Shown: in pieces, positions 16,714 through 24,872 of the stretch | Layout of the letters: every line of letters begins with the position of its first letter | Numbering within the stretch: position 1 is the stretch's first letter | DNA from: JAVBWI01 sp036677445 | Lineage (GTDB): Bacteria; Bacillota; Clostridia; Christensenellales; CAG-138 | Assembly: GCA_036677445.1 (NCBI GenBank) | Contig: JAVBWI010000004.1 | Coordinates: forward strand, 248,001 to 312,000 | Direction of reading: 5' to 3' | Length of the DNA: 64,000 nt | Made by a program: the position numbers and the translations under genes | The notes under the pieces: generated by a model | Seen by the model: the letters and a program-made list of their open reading frames with translations, nothing else | Databases searched by the model: none | What the model was told of the DNA's origin: nothing

Positions 16714-18954
16714 TTATTCCGTTCCCGCCTTCAAAGCCTCGCTCATGGGTATACGCGCCACCTTTTTTCTGCACATCCATTTTGCAAACTCATAAGTAAG
16801 CAACACGATTGCAAAACCCAGCAGTATATACGGAGCATTCAGCTTAACCGGCAGTACGACTTGCAAGCTTTCAGTCAAAGATTGGTAGAACGCCCCCACT
16901 GTCAGGAGCAGTGCGGGAATCCCCAACAAATAGCCGGCTACTACGATAAGGGTATTGCTGTTCAATATTAGCTTGCCGATTTCCTTTTTCCTGTATCCGA
17001 AAATTTTCATTAACGAGATGCTTACCCGGCCTTCGTCAACCACCAGGCCGGTTACGATATATATGATGATCAAACCCACCAGAAAGGCCGCGGCGATTAG
17101 GCCGTAAATCATGCCGCCCATTTGATCGATCAACAGGCCGAATCCCGTTATGATGGCGTCGATGGATTTCGTGCTCCGAATCTCACCCTGGGCAAAAGTC
17201 ATGGGTTCGTCGCTCCAGATACCGATATAAGCGTCCGCGGGCAGCCCAAACTCGGCGTTGAACTGATCGAGGGGCATAAACAGGAACTCCCCCGCATAGG
17301 TATCGGCCACTCTTTGGATTGTAAACGTGTGTTCCTTGCCGTTATCCGTGTCAAATACCGTCACGCTGCCGCCCGCGGCTGCATTGAGCTTTTTCGCCAA
17401 CGGAGCCGTAATTGCGATTTGTTCCGGTTGAAACGCTTGCCCGGATTCGTCCTTAAGTTTGATTCTTTGGGTATCGGGCAGAACGCCGGTAATATAGAAA
17501 CTGATGTCCTCATCCTCGGCAAGGCTCACATACGCAGCGCCGAACGGTTCGGTTCCCGCGGGCGGCGTTCCGGTTTTTTCCGATGTGAAAACATACTCGT
17601 ACTCAAGGTTGTACAGTTCCTTTACGCCCTCGTTGAGCATATAGTCAACCGAGCTTTTCATCGTCAGGCCGTACAATATGAGCATCGTGGCGACAACGAT
17701 CCCAAACAGCAGGAAAAAGGTTCTTGATAAGCTGCGAACCTGTTCCCGGATTTGGAACTTCGCCTTGAATTGCAAGCGGTCAAGCCGCAGGTTCCGCTCG
17801 ATAACATTCGCCTTCTTTTTGACTTCCCCGCCCTTCATAAGGATTGCCGGGGGCGTTTTCAATACCCTGCCGATGATCGCCCATGTAACGCCGCAAAGAA
17901 TAACGACCGGAATTAAAATGGCAAAAACGATCAGCCAGGGATTAAATACTGTCTCGTAGACCGGCATGGGGAAGGCGGTCAGCATAAAGCTGAACATGCT
18001 GTCCTTTAGCAACACCCCCAATATGGCGCCGATCGCCGAGCCGGCCACGGATACCAGCAGCGGGAACATCAGATAATGGCGGCGCAGTTCCCGCCTTTTA
18101 TAGCCTTGTGCGTAAAATGTCCCGATTATGACGACCTCGCCCCTGATCATCCGCCACATCAGCATGCCGAGCAATACGCAGGTAAGCGCAAGCATGGCAA
18201 GCGGCACAGCCGCGCTCATCGTGGACAATACGCTAACCTCCATGGGAACATAGGATACGTTGACCTTCTTTTCGGTACTCTGCCAGTTTATGATACGGAT
18301 GCCCTGGGATCTAAGCGCGTTTTTTACGGCCGCCTCCTGGGATTTGATATTTTCTCTCCCGTCAAAACGAATGGCATAAACGGTATTCCGATCCGGCAGG
18401 GTGCTAAAATCCGCTTTGCCGACAACGCCCACGCCGAATGTCTTGGGATCGTTGAGCATCTCTTCTTTTGACTTGATGACGTAGATAAAGTTCGGCAAAA
18501 GCACATAGCCGGAAACGGTAAACTCCTTGCTCGCGACCGTAATGGTATCGCCGATTTCATAGCCGTTCGTTTTTGCGAACAGGCTATCGAGCATGATTTC
18601 CGAGTTGCCCGGTAAATTCCCCTTTTCTACGGCGGGAATATTGACCGCGTCCATCATGGAAAATACCCGCAGCGTTTGGCCGGGTTCCACTTCGCAGTCC
18701 GCCGTGCCGCCAAGCTCTACGGCAGCTGCGAACTGTTCGCCCAAGCCGTCGGCGTCAATTTCGGCGTCAACAGAAAACTCCGCATCGGAAAGAACATTCC
18801 GTTCGGAAAATACCGTGAACGTATGATCTAAATTGAGAGACGTCATATTTGGCATGACAAACATCATGCCGCTGATGATCAGCAGAAGTATGGAGCCGAT
18901 ATACCGGGCTTTATGCTCCTGCATGGTTCGTATTACTTTTTTAGTGAGCGTCAT
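16714..18954 (-). CDS. FtsX-like ABC transporter permease
   Basis: A 746-residue inner-membrane protein with a signal-anchor helix at residues 18-40, a MacB-type extracytoplasmic domain, three central membrane helices (around 230-365), a second soluble domain, and three C-terminal helices (around 620-735). This is the usual plan of large FtsX-family permeases that work with a MacB/LolD-type ATPase in peptide, antibiotic or lipoprotein export. The ATG at 18954 overlaps the stop of the ATPase gene (TAATG), implying translational coupling; an in-frame GTG lies at 18960. Substrate unknown. Local TetR control is likely. Confidence 0.9.
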   Translation of the reverse strand: MTLTKKVIRTMQEHKARYIGSILLLIISGMMFVMPNMTSLNLDHTFTVFSERNVLSDAEFSVDAEIDADGLGEQFAAAVELGGTADCEVEPGQTLRVFSMMDAVNIPAVEKGNLPGNSEIMLDSLFAKTNGYEIGDTITVASKEFTVSGYVLLPNFIYVIKSKEEMLNDPKTFGVGVVGKADFSTLPDRNTVYAIRFDGRENIKSQEAAVKNALRSQGIRIINWQSTEKKVNVSYVPMEVSVLSTMSAAVPLAMLALTCVLLGMLMWRMIRGEVVIIGTFYAQGYKRRELRRHYLMFPLLVSVAGSAIGAILGVLLKDSMFSFMLTAFPMPVYETVFNPWLIVFAILIPVVILCGVTWAIIGRVLKTPPAILMKGGEVKKKANVIERNLRLDRLQFKAKFQIREQVRSLSRTFFLLFGIVVATMLILYGLTMKSSVDYMLNEGVKELYNLEYEYVFTSEKTGTPPAGTEPFGAAYVSLAEDEDISFYITGVLPDTQRIKLKDESGQAFQPEQIAITAPLAKKLNAAAGGSVTVFDTDNGKEHTFTIQRVADTYAGEFLFMPLDQFNAEFGLPADAYIGIWSDEPMTFAQGEIRSTKSIDAIITGFGLLIDQMGGMIYGLIAAAFLVGLIIIYIVTGLVVDEGRVSISLMKIFGYRKKEIGKLILNSNTLIVVAGYLLGIPALLLTVGAFYQSLTESLQVVLPVKLNAPYILLGFAIVLLTYEFAKWMCRKKVARIPMSEALKAGTE

Positions 18955-19652
18955 TACCACTCAATCCTTTCCGCCGCGATCGTTTCCTCATGCCGGATCG
19001 TTTCCACGATCTCTCCGCTGCGCAGCTTGTAGACCACGTTCGCCATACCGCCGATCGCGGTGTTGTGGGTAATCATCAATATGGTTGTTCCAAACTCACG
19101 GTTGACTTTTTGCAAAAGGGCCAGTACGCCGCGGGACGTCTCATAATCTAAAGCGCCGGTCGGCTCGTCGCACAGCAAAAGCTTCGGGTTCTTGACGATA
19201 GCGCGGGCAATGGCGACGCGCTGCTGTTCTCCTCCGGAAAGCTCCCTTGGAAAACTCCTTTTTTTCGCAGTAAGGCCAACCGCTTCAAGCACCGTATCAA
19301 TATTGAGCGGGACTTTTGATATATTGGAAACCACCTCGATATTCTCCGCAACGGTGAGATTGGGCACAAGATTATAAAACTGGAATATAAAGCCGACCGA
19401 ATCCCTGCGATAATCCGTGAGCTTGTCGTCGTTTAACGCGGTAAGCTCCAGACCGCCGATACGGATGCCGCCGCTGTCCGCACGGTCCACGCCGCCGATG
19501 ATGTTCATCAGCGTAGATTTTCCTGAGCCGGAAGGGCCGAGTATCACGCCGATCTGTCCTTTTTCAAGCGAAAGGCTTACTCCCTTTAATACCTCGGCTT
19601 TGTTTTCGCCGGCGCCATAACTTTTTTTCAAATTTTCAACCGCAACAAACAT
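18954..19652 (-). CDS. ABC transporter ATP-binding protein (MacB/LolD type)
   Basis: A 232-residue ATPase: Walker A GPSGSGKSTLMN near 40, Q-loop FIFQFYNLVPNLTV, signature LSGGEQQRVAIARA near 140, Walker B LLLCDEPTGALD, and the H-loop ITHN. The FQFYNL sequence and short length place it with ATPases that power FtsX-like permeases. It lies between the TetR gene (2-base gap) and the permease gene (overlap), making a three-gene operon. Confidence 0.95.
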   Translation of the reverse strand: MFVAVENLKKSYGAGENKAEVLKGVSLSLEKGQIGVILGPSGSGKSTLMNIIGGVDRADSGGIRIGGLELTALNDDKLTDYRRDSVGFIFQFYNLVPNLTVAENIEVVSNISKVPLNIDTVLEAVGLTAKKRSFPRELSGGEQQRVAIARAIVKNPKLLLCDEPTGALDYETSRGVLALLQKVNREFGTTILMITHNTAIGGMANVVYKLRSGEIVETIRHEETIAAERIEW

Positions 19653-19654
19653 AC

Positions 19655-20290
19655 TTAACGCCCCATTCCTTGTTTTAATAATGAAACCATGTTCTTCATA
19701 AAATCTTCCATCTCTAAAAACTGTTCTTCCGTAGGCTCAACCTTAAAATCCTTGACCTTCTCCACAATTTTCATGGTGAATTTTTCCGTTACCCCCTGAA
19801 AAAATAGCAAAAGGACTTTATCGTCCAGATCGTCCCGGATCGTTCCTCTTTTTTTGCCGTTTGCGATCAGCCTCAGCTCATACTCCTCGCCTACCCGCCC
19901 TAACTCGTTATTGATTTCCTGCGTCAGGGTTCCGTACTTCCCAGAGGCGACATCTGTTGAAAAAGCCACAAGCAACGGCTCGTTTTTGATCAATTCAAAG
20001 CGATCGCGCCCGCTGGAAAGAAAGTAATCGTAGACATCCATGTCCTTCAGCGGAGTCTGCCTGTCGATGATCTTCATAAAGTACTCCAACCCCCATGTGA
20101 CGGCATACAAGAACAGTTCTCTTTTATCATCGAAATATTGATAAATGCTGCCCTTGGCGACGCCGGCATTTTGGGCAATCGTTTCTATTTTTGCCTTTTC
20201 AAAGCCATGCGCCTGAAATTCTTCAATGGCCGCGCGCATGATTCTTTCTTTTTTATCGTCGTCCAGGCGGTGAAAGGTTCTCTTTGGCAA
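19655..20290 (-). CDS. TetR-family repressor of the FtsX/ABC operon
   Basis: A 211-residue regulator. Helix-turn-helix near residues 25-50 (IAQNAGVAKGSIYQYFDDKRELF) is canonical; the remaining helices form the ligand/dimer domain. The start is a TTG at 20290, placed nine bases after GGAGG, and no ATG fits. It heads the operon with the ATPase and permease. The 47-bp palindrome immediately upstream, containing the promoter, is its obvious operator, so the operon should be autorepressed and induced by an exported compound. Confidence 0.92.
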   Translation of the reverse strand: MPKRTFHRLDDDKKERIMRAAIEEFQAHGFEKAKIETIAQNAGVAKGSIYQYFDDKRELFLYAVTWGLEYFMKIIDRQTPLKDMDVYDYFLSSGRDRFELIKNEPLLVAFSTDVASGKYGTLTQEINNELGRVGEEYELRLIANGKKRGTIRDDLDDKVLLLFFQGVTEKFTMKIVEKVKDFKVEPTEEQFLEMEDFMKNMVSLLKQGMGR

Positions 20291-20310
20291 TGAAACTATC
20301 CTCCAATACT

Positions 20311-20360
20311 ACAATGTGACCCGTCAGTCATATTATATGACTGACGGGTCACATTGTCAA
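20311..20360 (-). promoter_or_regulatory. perfect promoter inside a 47-bp palindromic operator
   Basis: Bases 20311-20357 form a perfect inverted repeat with 23-bp arms around one central base (arm contains TGTGACCCGTCAGTCATA). On the minus strand TTGACA (20360-20355), a 17-bp spacer and TATAAT (20337-20332) give an ideal promoter, with the -10 box at the dyad centre. The TetR start codon is 42 bases downstream. Repressor bound to the dyad would cover both promoter boxes. Confidence 0.9.
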
Positions 20361-20479
20361 GGTCAACGGACAATCATTCGCAGAAAATAGAGTACGACAA
20401 AATCGTTATAAAATGCTCTGCGAACACTGCCTTTTTTTCCGAACGCACTGTCTTCCCATAAATCTTAAAACAACATTTT

Positions 20480-21250
20480 TCAGGCTGCTTTGCGTTTATA
20501 AGCCCGCATCGCGAAGAAATATGCCACAAGCGTAATTCCGATGCACCACGCAAGAGCAACCCATATACCGTTACCCACCGGCTGACCCGATAACAGTGCG
20601 CGGATTGCATCCACAATAGACGTTACCGGCTGGTTTTCCGCAAAAGCGCGGACGACAGGCGGCATGGACTCAGTCGGCACGAACGCCGAGCTGATAAACG
20701 GCAGGAAAATAAGCGGGTAGGAGAATGCGCCTGCCCCGTCCGGCGTTTTTGCGGTCAGCCCGGGAATCACCGCGAGCCAAGTCAAAGCCAGCGTAAACAG
20801 CATGAGTATGCCGGCCACGGCAAGCCAGGGCAGTATCCCCGCCGACGAGCGAAAGCCCATAATGAGCGCCACGAGGATGATGACGGCAACCGAAATCGCA
20901 TTGGATACCAGCGAGGTTAAAACGTGCCCCCACAGCATGGCGGAACGCGCAATCGGCATGGAGTGGAACCGCTCCAATATGCCACGCTGCACATCCATAA
21001 ACAGACGGAAAGCCGTGTAAGCGATGCCGCTTGCAATCGCCATCAGCAGTATGCCGGGGAGCAGGTAGTTCACATAGTTATCCGTGCCGGTTTGAATAGC
21101 GCCGCCAAGCACATAGACGAACAGCAGCATCATCGCGATAGGCGTGAGGCACACTGTGATGATGGTGTCCATGCTGCGGAAAATATGGCGCATGGAACGC
21201 CCCAGCATGACGCCCATATCGCTAAAAAAGTGTTTCTTTATCGCTTCCAT
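20480..21250 (-). CDS. ABC-2 type transporter permease (DrrB-like)
   Basis: A 256-residue membrane protein with six hydrophobic segments, typical of ABC-2 exporters of drugs or polysaccharides. The ABC-2 signature region is seen around LPLIFLPFISSAFVPTESMP. Its ATG directly follows the ATPase stop codon, showing coupling. With the upstream ATPase it resembles daunorubicin-resistance DrrAB pairs. It is the last gene of the PadR-DUF1048-ABC operon. Confidence 0.9.
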   Translation of the reverse strand: MEAIKKHFFSDMGVMLGRSMRHIFRSMDTIITVCLTPIAMMLLFVYVLGGAIQTGTDNYVNYLLPGILLMAIASGIAYTAFRLFMDVQRGILERFHSMPIARSAMLWGHVLTSLVSNAISVAVIILVALIMGFRSSAGILPWLAVAGILMLFTLALTWLAVIPGLTAKTPDGAGAFSYPLIFLPFISSAFVPTESMPPVVRAFAENQPVTSIVDAIRALLSGQPVGNGIWVALAWCIGITLVAYFFAMRAYKRKAA

Positions 21251-22048
21251 TTATTTTTCCTCCTTTTTCTCACCCAACACGGCCTGCCGCGCGGGGGCCC
21301 CGCCGCCGACCATTGCGAGGAATATCTCTTCCAAGGTCGGCTGTTTTTCCACATACTCCACCTTTGCGGGCGGGAACAGCTTTTTCAGGTCTGCGAGCGT
21401 GCCATTGGCGATTATCCTGCCCTCATGCAGAATGGCAATTCGATCTGCAAGCTGCTCGGCTTCCTCTAAATACTGCGTGGTCAGAAATACCGTCGTGCCA
21501 TTATCGGCAAGCTCCTTGACAGTCTTCCAAACCTCCAGGCGTCCTTCGGGGTCAAGCCCGGTGGTCGGTTCGTCAAGGAAAATGACCTTAGGTTTTCCCA
21601 CAAGGCTCATGGCGATGTCCAGCCTGCGGCGCATACCGCCCGAATAGGTGGCAACCCTGCGGTCGGCGGCGTCGGTCAGGCCGAAGCGGTTCAGCAGATC
21701 GTCCGCAACCTGACTCGGATTGGTAAGATGCCGCAGCCTGGCGATCATGACGAGGTTTTCCCGCCCGGTCAATATCTCGTCCACGGCGGCAAACTGCCCG
21801 GTCAGGCTTATAGACTGCCGCACATAGTCGGGCTTTGCCGCAACGTCAAAGCCATTTACGGCGGCGGTTCCGTCGTCTGCTTTGAGCAGCGTGGTGAGTA
21901 TTCTGACAATGGTCGTCTTGCCCGCGCCGTTGGAGCCGAGCAGGGCGAAAATACTGCCTTTTTCCACCTCAAAATCAACGCCCTTGAGAACATGAAGCTG
22001 TTTATAGGACTTTTGCAGCCCTTTTACTTGAATTGCGATGTCTTTCAT
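21251..22048 (-). CDS. ABC transporter ATP-binding protein (DrrA-like)
   Basis: A 265-residue ATPase with Walker A LGSNGAGKTTIVRIL near 40, Q-loop LTGQFAAVDEILTG, signature YSGGMRRRLDIAMSL near 140, Walker B VIFLDEPTTGLDPEGR, and a C-terminal extension (residues 220-265) characteristic of the DrrA group. Start overlaps the preceding DUF1048 stop by four bases (ATGA). It should energise the ABC-2 permease encoded next. Confidence 0.95.
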   Translation of the reverse strand: MKDIAIQVKGLQKSYKQLHVLKGVDFEVEKGSIFALLGSNGAGKTTIVRILTTLLKADDGTAAVNGFDVAAKPDYVRQSISLTGQFAAVDEILTGRENLVMIARLRHLTNPSQVADDLLNRFGLTDAADRRVATYSGGMRRRLDIAMSLVGKPKVIFLDEPTTGLDPEGRLEVWKTVKELADNGTTVFLTTQYLEEAEQLADRIAILHEGRIIANGTLADLKKLFPPAKVEYVEKQPTLEEIFLAMVGGGAPARQAVLGEKKEEK

Positions 22049-22398
22049 TTAGAATCGTTCCCCCTTCCGAATTTGTTCATCATGTCGCGGTTTAATCTAT
22101 TGCGAATGTTGTCGTTCCACTTTTTCGTGTCGTGCAAAAACTCATCGCAGAACCCAACAACATCTTCGCCCGTCACGCCGAGAACGTGCTTACCGTCCGC
22201 CGCGCTCTCTTCAAACAACTCTATCAATTCATGTTGAGTTTTCAGCATGTCAGAGCCGTCTCCTCCCGCGAAACTCCACATGTATCCCTGGATTTTTTCA
22301 AATACGAACCGATAGTCTTCAGGCAGCGCCTCTACCCTTGCCATTTGCTCTCTATACTCTTTTTTGTCCCCGATCATTTGTTTGATAAGCTCCAGCAT
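22045..22398 (-). CDS. DUF1048 protein, copy 4
   Basis: A 117-residue mostly helical protein of the DUF1048 family. It shares with the next three the pattern GDKKEYREQMARVEALPEDYRFV, then LIELFEESAADGKHVLGVTG, then DVVGFCDEFLHD. No signal peptide or membrane helix, so cytoplasmic. DUF1048 genes are commonly found beside PadR regulators and ABC exporters; their function is not established. Coupled by overlap to the ATPase gene. Confidence 0.85.
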   Translation of the reverse strand: MLELIKQMIGDKKEYREQMARVEALPEDYRFVFEKIQGYMWSFAGGDGSDMLKTQHELIELFEESAADGKHVLGVTGEDVVGFCDEFLHDTKKWNDNIRNRLNRDMMNKFGRGNDSK

Positions 22399-22400
22399 CG

Positions 22401-22775
22401 TTATTGCCCTTTCTTGTTAAATTTTTCCGAAATCTCTTTATTTATGTTTCCCCTCAGATCTTCGGTAATTTGGGCATGGATAGCCGATGTGCTTATAAGC
22501 TCATTACAAAACTCCCCAACATCGCTTCCTATGACTTCAAGAACCTGTTTGCCATCCGCAGCATTTGTTTCAAACAAGTCCACTAGATCCGTAAATATCG
22601 CGAAGTCACCATAGGGGTCTACGCCATGAACAATCATATAGTGTTTCATTTTGCGAAACACATACTGATAATCTTTCGGCAGGGCCTTTACTCGATTCAT
22701 CATTTGTTTATATCCCCGACTATCCCACGGATCACCTATTATTAATTTTTTGAATTTTTTGATAGCGCCAAGCAT
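22401..22775 (-). CDS. DUF1048 protein, copy 3
   Basis: A 124-residue paralog with the same core: YKQMMNRVKALPKDYQYVF, LVDLFETNAADGKQVLEVIG and DVGEFCNELI. It differs by a basic N-terminus (LGAIKKFKKL) and a longer tail. The ATG follows AAAGGAGG. It is two bases from the next copy. Base composition is more AT-rich than copy 4, hinting at a different divergence history. Confidence 0.85.
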   Translation of the reverse strand: MLGAIKKFKKLIIGDPWDSRGYKQMMNRVKALPKDYQYVFRKMKHYMIVHGVDPYGDFAIFTDLVDLFETNAADGKQVLEVIGSDVGEFCNELISTSAIHAQITEDLRGNINKEISEKFNKKGQ

Positions 22776-22837
22776 TTTACCGCTCCTCCTTTAATTAATT
22801 TTTGACGCGACAAATTCCCATTTTTCCATATCCCTTT

Positions 22838-23188
22838 TTACTTTGTTTTATCTGTAACCTTCTTCATGGCCTTGTTCACTTCCCGGTCAACCGATTCTTG
22901 ATAGACGTCAGCGTACGTTTTTGAATCTTTAACTAGATCGTCGCAGAAGGCCGCTACGTCATTGCCCGTCACTTCGAGCACGCCTTTTCCCAGTGCCGCG
23001 CCCTCTTCAAAAAGATCGACAATCCCAGAAAGCAAACCCGTCCCGTCGGTCAGTTCAACAGGGCCGACTTTAAACAGATATTTTTGAATCTCTTTATAAA
23101 CAATCTGATATTCCTGCGGGAGCGCTTTGACACGCGCCATGTGCGCCCGCCACTCTTTTTTGCCTTGGATGATATCTTGAATTCTCAT
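22838..23188 (-). CDS. DUF1048 protein, copy 2
   Basis: A 116-residue paralog: KKEWRAHMARVKALPQEYQIV, IVDLFEEGAALGKGVLEVTG and DVAAFCDDLVKD. Lysine-rich C-terminus (MKKVTDKTK). Strong AGGAGG site before the ATG at 23188. A 62-base gap separates it from copy 3, the largest gap within the four-gene array. Confidence 0.85.
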   Translation of the reverse strand: MRIQDIIQGKKEWRAHMARVKALPQEYQIVYKEIQKYLFKVGPVELTDGTGLLSGIVDLFEEGAALGKGVLEVTGNDVAAFCDDLVKDSKTYADVYQESVDREVNKAMKKVTDKTK

Positions 23189-23197
23189 TTTATCCTC

Positions 23198-23548
23198 CTA
23201 TTTGCCTAACTTTTTGGCGATATTGCTGTTGAGCTGCTCGCGCCACTTACCGCGAAAAGACTTTGCCCCTTCTTCGCCGGCCAGCGCTGAACAGAAGCCT
23301 TTGATATCGTCACCCAAAACCTCTTGGACACTCTGACCGTCCGCCGCCGTTTCTTCGAGCAGGCCAAGCACACCGTCAAGAATTGGCATGAGGTTGCGGC
23401 CGGTGAAATCTGAGTGCAGCCAAAGATGGGCCTTAATTTTTTCCCATGCCGCCTGATAATCAGCCGACAGCTTTTTAGCTCGCGATTCAAAAGCGTTAAA
23501 TTCTCTGGTCATGTCGTCGCCCGTAATTTTATCCCAGAAATTCATCAT
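23198..23548 (-). CDS. DUF1048 protein, copy 1
   Basis: A 116-residue paralog beginning MMNFWDKITGDDMTREFNAFESRAKKL, the most divergent copy in its N-terminal half but with the same LGLLEETAADGQSVQEVLGD and DIKGFCSALAG blocks. Its start lies inside the end of the PadR gene (20-base overlap) after AAAGGAG, so the two are translationally coupled. Confidence 0.85.
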   Translation of the reverse strand: MMNFWDKITGDDMTREFNAFESRAKKLSADYQAAWEKIKAHLWLHSDFTGRNLMPILDGVLGLLEETAADGQSVQEVLGDDIKGFCSALAGEEGAKSFRGKWREQLNSNIAKKLGK

Positions 23549-23870
23549 TTTTCTCCTTTAACTCGTTCATTTTTGAGGATACGAACTCCCATTTTCCCCA
23601 GAACTTCCGCAATTCCTCACGCCCCGCGTCGTTGAGCGTGAAGAACTTGCGCGGCGGCCCCATGTCGGAAGGTTGTTTGGTGATCTCTACCAGCTTGCTT
23701 TTTTCAAGCCGGATCAGGATAGTGTACACCGTTCCCTCCACAACATCCGTGAAGCCGAGGGCGTTCAGCCGCCGTGTGATTTCGTAGCCATAGGTTTCTT
23801 TGCGGCTTATTATTTCAAGTACGCAGCCCTCGAGCACGCCTTTGAGCATTTCCGTCAGGTTTTCCAACAC
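23529..23870 (-). CDS. PadR-family transcriptional regulator
   Basis: A roughly 113-residue winged-helix repressor. Conserved PadR features: LEGCVLEIISRKETYGYEI, LGFTDVVEGTVYTILIRLEKSKLV and the GPPRKFFTLNDAGREEL wing. The frame is open to a GTG at 23876, but the AAGGGG ribosome site abuts it, so a GTG at 23870 or TTG at 23867 is a better start. It is the first gene of the DUF1048-ABC operon and presumably represses it; a dyad at 23914-23941 is a candidate operator. Confidence 0.9.
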   Translation of the reverse strand: MLENLTEMLKGVLEGCVLEIISRKETYGYEITRRLNALGFTDVVEGTVYTILIRLEKSKLVEITKQPSDMGPPRKFFTLNDAGREELRKFWGKWEFVSSKMNELKEKNDEFLG

Positions 23871-23913
23871 AATCACCCCTTGCTATTCTGTATGACCGAT
23901 ATTCAGTAATACT

Positions 23914-23941
23914 TACTACCACTATATAGTATCACGTAGTA
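23914..23941 (-). promoter_or_regulatory. putative PadR operator
   Basis: TACTAC (23914) and GTAGTA (23936) form outer inverted arms around the palindrome ACTATATAGT (23921-23930). The two dyads are offset by two bases. The site is about 45 bases upstream of the PadR start and includes TATAGT, a possible minus-strand -10 box. Confidence 0.45.
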
Positions 23942-24040
23942 GGAGGAGATGTCAATAGCATCTGATAATGAATTTCAGCCAAAACGCAAGACGCTAACCG
24001 CAAACAGGGCAACTGTGGCCACAGTGCAAAAGAAAAAAGA

Positions 24041-24058
24041 CCTGAAACAGGATTCAGG
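24041..24058 (-). terminator. intrinsic terminator after the AlkD-like pseudogene
   Basis: On the minus strand: 6-bp stem CCTGAA/TTCAGG with a 6-base loop, then TCTTTTTTCTTTT. It is about 28 bases beyond the stop codon of the frameshifted gene. A separate 14-bp perfect palindrome (ACTGTGGCCACAGT, 24012-24025) follows. Confidence 0.75.
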
Positions 24059-24085
24059 CTCTTTTGCGCTGTATTTGAAAGAATG

Positions 24086-24752
24086 CTATTTTTTCCTGAT
24101 AACGGCCGCAATCCAGTTGGGCGCGTAGGCGGAAGTGCAGCCTTTTGGTACCTTTAAATCCCGATATACGCCCAGGGTTTCGCCAAGGGCAATACAGCGC
24201 TCCGTAAAGTGCGGATATGTGAACCCGATTGCGCACAGAGCGTGATTCATGGCCCACTGCTTGTCCGGCGTCGCTAATTGCAATTCGGCTGTGATGGTTG
24301 CAAGAAGCGCTTCCAATGCGTCATCGGGCATCTTGCCGCCAGATACTTTATGCACGATCAGGTTCCAGCCCGCGCGGCCCAGATTATCCTGTGCCGAGGC
24401 TGACCATTCCTGCGCAAGAGCGTCCGCAGATTTGTGCAGGGATACAACCTCGCCGACAAATTTGTCGATGATTTCAGAATACGTGATTTCCGAAACCATG
24501 TGCCGGACTTCATCTATCGTCAGCTTCTTTGCGTCAAACAGCATGCACGCAAGCCATTGGGCGTCCGTGTTGCCGCTTTGCCACAGCCCCAGCGCCAGCT
24601 CATGATTTTTCCCCAATTGTTTGGCGAGTTTCCTGAGTTCCCCCCCGCAATGCGCCGTACGTATTTTCGCCTGCGCCGTTCTTTCTATACACCTGCTTAC
24701 GTTTTTCATCGCCCAAGGCCTTTAGTATTGCGAGAACTTCATCTTTTGTCAT
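24086..24752 (-). pseudogene. AlkD-like DNA alkylation repair protein, frameshifted
   Basis: Two reading frames together give one protein of the DNA alkylation repair (AlkD/HEAT-like) family. Frame A starts at the ATG at 24752 (AAGGAG site) and reads MTKDEVLAILKALGDEK... to GAGENTYGALRG. The rest (ELRKLAKQLGKNHELAL... to the C-terminal VPKGCTSAYAPNWI) is in another frame. They meet at a run of seven G (plus-strand C at 24640-24646); six G would restore a continuous ~221-residue protein. So this is a one-base insertion in a homopolymer: a real inactivating or phase-variable change, or a sequencing error. Confidence 0.85.
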
Positions 24753-24872
24753 AATACTATGTTCTCCTTGCTTTCATTAGAGTAATCATGCGCGCTTATA
24801 CCGGAAGTATGCCTGTCCATTTTTGCGCTTTTTGAGTAGAGAATGATCCGTTGCTTTATGCTTTAAACAACA

